Source: Anthopleura xanthogrammica
Lineage: Eukaryota > Cnidaria > Anthozoa > Actiniaria > Actiniidae
Length of the DNA stretch: 64,000 bases
Assembly: GCA_964019055.1 (NCBI GenBank)
Contig: OZ025215.1
Coordinates: forward strand, 12,166,611-12,230,610
Reading direction: 5' to 3'
Shown: positions 58,865-64,000 of the stretch, piece by piece
Numbering within the stretch: position 1 is the first letter of the stretch
How the letters are laid out: each line of letters begins with the position of its first letter
Position numbers and translations under genes: made by a program
The notes under the pieces: model-generated
What the model saw: only the letters and a program-made list of their open reading frames with translations
Database searches by the model: none
What the model was told of the DNA's origin: nothing

Positions 58865-61815
58865 TTACCAATAGTGCATGAATATACCCAGAACAAGGGC
58901 AAACAATGTTATCATAACAAAGTTGAATGGAAGGATCCATGCGCTTGAGCTACTTGGAACAGCAATAGCAGAATCCACCTCGTTAAGCAAGACAGCACTT
59001 CCTTTCTGCTCCCCAACGCCAATGACCATGAACATTTTTGATGGTTTAAGCTCTTCTTTATAACGAAGCATTTTTTCTTCCTCGTATCTAGCTACACTAC
59101 GGACGGCCACACTGACATGTCTCATATCTGGTCCATACCACAACGAAATCCAGTATGCTGAGTTAGGATCATGTACTCTACCAGAACTTTTCATAGTTTT
59201 TCCTTCAGGACTGATCATTTGGAACTCTCCATTGTTTTGAAGGATCACTTTGAGCCCTTCTTTGTCTGGAAGATTGGCATTTGCACCAGATAGTCCACTA
59301 CTTCCAACAATGACCGTCACATTTTGAGTTGCATTCTGACCATCCAATGAAATGAATGAAACTTTAATTCTAATATGTCGACTCTCTAGATTTTTTGCTT
59401 TCTGTTCTTCTACTGTAGACACCCATCCACCTTTACCCGTGAACATGACCTTTGTCTCACCAACTAGTACATCAGTGCAAGATGCAGCAGAATACCCTTT
59501 TAGTTTGATATTAATAGACTCGTAGGGATTCCTTGGAACTAAATTTTTCCCTTGTAAATGATGTCGGAATTCTTCTGCTTGTGTTTCTGGAAGATCATAG
59601 TACACGTTTTTCTTATTGTAAACTTTACTTCGCAGGTCAAACAGCTCTGTTTGATTATAAACATCTTTCTCACTTGACCAAACAGTAAGTGTCAAATTCC
59701 TGGAAAGATCCACAAGCCAAAGAATCTGTGGTAATGATCTTTGGATCAGAATAGCACGCACAGGGAAAGTGACAGGTTGAGAGATACTACTGATGTGCTT
59801 CCCCATCTCAATAACATTACTCCATGTGTACTTGTTCTTAGATTCACTTACTTCATTTCCAGTAGTCCAGCCAAGAGAAAGAACTGCATTTGGAAAGTAC
59901 TGTTGGCAAAGTTTTATGAATGTTTTTGAATTGACAGGAAGAGAAGGTTTATCAAAACAAGGACCATCCAAAATGTCAGCATTAAGCCACACAGGGTTTT
60001 TTATCCCTTTTGAATCCGAGATATTTTTCAGGAGTTGAAGTGATGGTTCAACAGCTATCACACTTTTGAAGTCTAACTTCGTACCCTTACTGGAAGCTGT
60101 TACTTTCTCTAAGAATTCAGCGAGCGTAAGGTTGCTGTCGGTGTCTGGTGGGTGAGCCATAATTGGTTCTGTGTCAGATCTATTATGACGCATCAGTACA
60201 TCTGCCTCAATCATCTTCAAGCTGCTGGACAATGCTTTATTGAGTTTAGACATGTTGTTGGCCGCATGCATCCAGGTTACATCATAAGCATCTGAGAGAC
60301 TGAAATACTCAAGAGTTGGATCCTCAGCTTTGGGTGTATACGAACACATCTTATAACTCTGGCTTACAGTCACTTTAAAAATAAAGACAAATTGGAATAA
60401 GATCTACTGATTATAGGGAAAACTATGCAGGAGTATTTGTTACCAGAATGATTAGTTTAATCTAAGGTCTAAGGTTCTGGCAAAGGGTGCCCAACATTTC
60501 AGGGGCGGCTGAACGAAATAAATTAGGGTGGGGTTGAGGTATCAAGAATCTTCAATTCATCAGATGACTTTGATCCTCACAAAATGCAAAGTTAAATTTG
60601 CAAAGAATTGGGGGCTGAGGATACCCCACCTTTGTAAAGTGGGGGTGATAGAGTACTGTTGGCATTGTTTGCAGAACCACAACAAACGGTTCAAGCATTT
60701 GACCCAACAAATGCTTTTCAAGTCCCCTTGAAAACTAAAATTGAATTCAAGGAGTTTTCAAGGAGTTTTCAAGGAGTTAAATGGTCAAAAATTAAGACAC
60801 AAGAAAAAACAATTGAATTAGGATCACCTAAAATAGTAACTGCGCACCAAAGTATCGGTCATGCAAATCTGGGGGTTTACTTTTCCAAAGAATTTGTGAA
60901 GATATCAAGACCTAGCTTGGCCGTTTTATCCACCTCAGCCTACGGCTTTGGCAGATAACACGGCCTTGGTCTTGATAATTTACGATATCATGCTCAACCT
61001 CATCCAATAATTGCTTATTATTGTTTTCCCCCTGATCTGATCATGAGTAGCCGTTTACTCATAGAATCAAATTTATGTGACGTCAGCTAAAATAGTAAAT
61101 AACTTATGTAATTTAGTTGACGTCAACTATTCAACAGTGCGAGTAAATTCACTCTATCTATTTCATGGGTTTAGCGATTAGAATACTCAAGCCATGACCT
61201 CACTTCAGTCAAAACGGCTCAAGCGTAACCCCCTAGTCTGCATTGATGATTTCATTATTCTAATATTGAGTTGATTATTCACTTTGAGTTTTCATAAAAA
61301 TTCGAAGACTCAAAACTTCACATTCATTTTACAACTAAAATTCCAAGTGATGGCCTTTCTGGGGAGTTTTTTTACCTTGGCATGGAAATTGAAGAATCAA
61401 ATCAAAACTCAAGTAGATAACTTATTTTCAACTTTGGAGTTGAGTACCAGTATTCGAATAATTAATTCATTAATGGCTTCTAGGTGGGTACGCTTAAGCC
61501 GCTTTGGCTGTATGTCGTTGAGAGACAAGTTTCAACCAAACGACCGACCCTATAACCATTATCGACAAAAAAGGTTACTCAAGAACGTAGACCTTATGTA
61601 CTTTCTACTATTGTCGTTTCAGCTAAACGTTTCAACGTGTATTAACAGCAATTTCAGGCGCTTTTTCAGGCCTTAAACTTACAAATGACTGGATTATTCG
61701 AACTCATTCCAATCTATAAGTCAAATTATTTGGTTTTGGATAATTTTTATGAGATTTTAAACCCTTGACACTCACCTGCAACAGTGAATACTAGAAGAGT
61801 TCGAAACGAATCCAT
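58865..61815 (-). CDS. FAM151/menorin-family secreted or surface protein
   Basis: Two exons: 61815-61776 (ATG, 40 nt) and 60372-58865, joined by a phase-1 intron (donor GTGAG, acceptor TTTTAAAG). Together they give 515 residues. The short first exon supplies the signal peptide (MDSFRTLLVFTVAVTVSQS). The FAM151 domain follows, with TWMHAANN, MIEADVLMR, IMAHPPDTDS, VAVEPSLQLL, NPVWLNADIL, LSLGWTTGN, PVTFPVRAILI and VYYDL. This GDPD-like (TIM-barrel) family includes worm MNR-1, an epidermal cue for dendrite branching, and vertebrate FAM151A/B. After the domain come ~240 residues of unfamiliar sequence, then SSSSA and a hydrophobic C-terminus (FVMITLFALVLGIFMHYW), which suggests a GPI signal or a membrane anchor. 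An open frame read from GTG at 60373 is not the true start. Confidence 0.85.
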
Positions 61816-62279
61816 ATTCCTGTTTCGTGCGACAGTCGTTTCGTGCAATACTGACTCTGCTTATCGGCCCGCATGCTGGTGAGTTGAACAAACAAGCCAA
61901 GCCTTCGATAACCGGAAGTAAAATGTACAGGGACCGGAAATAGTATTTTTCATAGTGTTTCCAGTTTGTCATGGACCTCTGGACTATTATTCTAGCTATC
62001 CGATTCAACTCAGCATTCTTATTTGAAGAATAACTTTCATCGTGAAAACAACCAAACCATTTTTTGTAATTGGTGATTTTTATTTCTTGTCTAGATTTGA
62101 TCACATACCTACGGGACAGATTTTTTTTGGGGGGGGGGGGGGGGAGGGGGGTGGGATTTAGGGAATATAGACCTTTACTGATATTCCTCTATACAGTCCC
62201 TACTTTCTTTGAATATTCCCTCCCCTTTGCTGGTTTTGTGAAATTACTAAATGTTGAGAAATTTTCTATGAATCTGTGG
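61816..62279. other. Spacer upstream of FAM151 with poly-G tract
   Basis: Presumed FAM151 promoter and 5' UTR on the minus strand, then a G-run at about 62128-62152. No TATA element or gene recognised. Confidence 0.5.
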
Positions 62280-62684
62280 TGTCAACCATCTTATAGGACT
62301 AAAGGGAGCCCCTAGGATTGCTGACGAGAAGAAAGTGTGTCTGTCCAGGTTTGTTTCCACTGCCCCGGGATGTACAGCGTACGTGGTCACTCCTGTCCCC
62401 TCCAGACGTCTTGCAAGCTGCTTTGTAAAGAGGACGTTGGCAAGTTTACTTTGATAATAGGAGTCAAACTTGCTGTAGGCTTTTTCGTTGTTCACGTTTT
62501 CAAACTTGAACCTTGAAGTCAGTGTATGGCCAATCGATGACAAATTAACAATACGGCTTGGAGCTGATTTCTTCAGAAGATCCAGAAGCAAATTAGTAAG
62601 AAAGAAGTGACCCAGATGATTGACTCCGATTTGCATCTCAAAGCCATCTTCAGTCTTCATATAGGGACACCACATTACACCAGC
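62280..62684 (-). pseudogene. Short-chain dehydrogenase (retinol dehydrogenase-like) fragment
   Basis: About 135 in-frame residues match the central and C-terminal part of RDH11-14-like SDRs: AGVMWCP (the end of the NNAG motif), [20 protein letters not shown], the catalytic Ser block SRIVNLSS, the catalytic [13 protein letters not shown] (Tyr and Lys present) and VHPGAVET. The N-terminal Rossmann TGxxxGxG part is missing. Upstream of AGVM there is no splice acceptor AG; sequence passes straight into the 21-bp minisatellite. At the other end homology stops after about PIRWLT, with no clear donor, and a stop follows at about 62247. It is best read as a broken gene fragment. Alternatives are an exon whose border was destroyed by repeat expansion, or an assembly error. 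Confidence 0.75.
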
Positions 62685-63125
62685 CAATAAGATGAAAAAA
62701 TAGCCCAATAAGATGACAGAATAGCCCAATAAGATGACAGAATGGCCCAATAAGATGACAGAATAGCCCAATAAGATGACAGACTAGCCCAATAAGATAA
62801 CAGACTAGCCCAATAAGATGACAGATTAGCCCAATAAGATGACAGAATTGCCCGCAATAAGATAACAGAATAGCCCAATAACATGACAGAATAGCCCAAT
62901 AAGATGACAGAATAGCCCAATAACATGACAGAATAGCCCAATAACATGACAGAATAGCCCAATAACATGACAGAATACTGCCCAATAAGATGACAGAAGA
63001 GCCCAATAACATGACAGAATAGCCAATAAGATGACAGAATAGCCCAATAAGATGACAAAATAGCCCAATAAGATGACAAAATAGCCCAATAAGATAAGAT
63101 AGTTGAATAATATGACAGGATAGCC
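62685..63125 (+). repeat. 21-bp minisatellite, copy 2
   Basis: About 20 units of AGCCCAATAAGATGACAG and variants (AACATGACAG), same unit and orientation as at 52990-53765. It adjoins the SDR fragment with no spacer. Confidence 0.95.
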
Positions 63126-63625
63126 TATTTTTTTCATAACCCTCCTTTTTGAGGGGCTCAAAAAGTTATGACCCTCCCTTTTTCCACCCCCCCCCCCCCC
63201 CTTCCTTCCTGCTAATTTCTGACCGGTCCTTCATAATAAACTATATTTAGTGCAAGAAACGAATATCTAATAAGACACATGACATTTGGAATAGTCAAAA
63301 TGTCTATTTGTCTGGACAACGTTGATGGGAATGGCTGTAGATCAAAACCATAGGCTATAGTTCATGCTTTTTGGCCAAAAATTACCTATTTTGAACCCAT
63401 CAATCATGAATACCGTATAATGTTGAAAAGGATGTGGGAAAAAACGAAAATGGACCAAAACCATGGGCTATAGTCAATGTTTTTTGCTCAAAAATCACCT
63501 ATTTTGAATCTTTCAAAAATTAATCATATCTTTACAAAAGGTGTGAAAATGGTCCAAAAATCGATAAAAACCGTTAAATATGCATGATTTTGAAAAACAT
63601 GTGAAAAATACCCAAAATCCATCAA
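63126..63625 (+). repeat. Linker and decayed satellite, copy 2
   Basis: 63126-63325 aligns closely with 53766-53945: ggggctcaaaaagttatgac, a poly-C run, actatatttagtgcaagaaa and acatttggaatagtcaaaat. Next come two or three diverged satellite monomers, recognisable by cataggctatagttcatgc, catgggctatagtcaatg and aaaggtgtgaaaatgg. Confidence 0.85.
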
Positions 63626-63629
63626 AACC

Positions 63630-64000
63630 ATAAACTTACTAATGGTCTATTACAAATCCTTCACTTTGATTGGCTGAGCTATATAGTAGTGATATACCAG
63701 TAGTAGCGAAAATGGTCGGTTTTGAAAGCCAAAATAATGGCAAAAACAATCATTTCTTAGACTGATTAGTATACCTTTGCATACTAGCTAGTCTTTCAAA
63801 TTTTCTAATCTTGGCCTTCCACTTTTCCCCTCTAATTTGTATACTAGAACTCCCCCCCCCCCCCCCCGCACTTTAAAATGTGCTCCAACGTCCCTGAACA
63901 ATTACACCTATTACCTTATTGGTCTACAAATCATTAGCTTATTCAGCCTTCCGCCTCATGGACTATTGACTCGTAGGCCATTTGGGCTCTGGGTCAAATT
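63630..64000 (-). repeat. Copy of the palindromic repeat seen at 2030-2345, inverted and split
   Basis: 63630-63725 matches 2220-2340 in reverse (ttggctgagct, agtgatatacca, gtagcgaaaatgg, ggttttgaaagcc). 63955-63985 (ATGGACTATTGACTCGTAGG) matches the palindrome arm at about 2080-2130. The stretch between holds a poly-C run and unrelated sequence. Truncated by the window end. Confidence 0.6.

Noticed and set aside
60373..60373. GTG as translation start of the FAM151 protein
   Set aside because: Animal genes do not normally start at GTG. A splice acceptor precedes it and the exon at 61776-61815 supplies ATG plus a signal peptide in the correct phase.

Overview
This is an intron-rich animal genomic window with AT-rich intergenic DNA. 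It contains spliced adhesion GPCRs, a LicD-type enzyme, Cdh1/FZR1 and FAM151/menorin, together with many short palindromic elements and long microsatellites. No rRNA, plasmid, phage, CRISPR or operon-like structure is present. The gene content and the density of short inverted-repeat elements suggest an early-branching invertebrate, most likely a cnidarian (anthozoan). That assignment is inference, not proof. All exon models were built by hand from splice signals, and reading phase was checked across every junction.

Layout. 1-7868 (+): last 20 exons of an adhesion GPCR (HormR, GAIN, GPS, seven TM, tail) whose 5' end lies outside the window. 11859-13055 (-): an intronless type II membrane LicD/fukutin-like protein. 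13.1-22.6 kb: repeat-bearing DNA with no supported gene. 22592-41993 (+): a complete 31-exon adhesion GPCR of 1454 residues (signal peptide, LamG/pentraxin-like, four FN3, EGF, HormR, GAIN, GPS, 7TM, tail). Its eight TM exons have exactly the same lengths and phases as those of the first receptor, so the two are paralogues. 44189-52351 (+): complete 18-exon fizzy-related/Cdh1 (FZR1), 487 residues. 52.9-56.8 kb: a 21-bp minisatellite, a linker and about 24 copies of a ~119-bp satellite. 58865-61815 (-): two-exon FAM151/menorin-like secreted or surface protein, 515 residues. 62280-62684 (-): a broken retinol-dehydrogenase-like SDR fragment that runs directly into a second copy of the 21-bp minisatellite. 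After it comes the same linker and a decayed satellite, to about 63.6 kb.

The genes do not form a pathway. Two are surface receptors built for adhesion and autoproteolytic signalling, one is a probable Golgi glycan or phospho-ligand transferase, one is a cell-cycle APC/C activator, and one is a secreted menorin-family protein.

The most unusual content is structural. There is a perfect ~109-copy 8-bp array right after a TM-exon splice donor; a composite minisatellite-linker-satellite unit present twice on either side of FAM151; dimeric higher-order structure in the satellite; near-perfect palindromes; and several families of TIR elements and tRNA-like repeats scattered through the introns.
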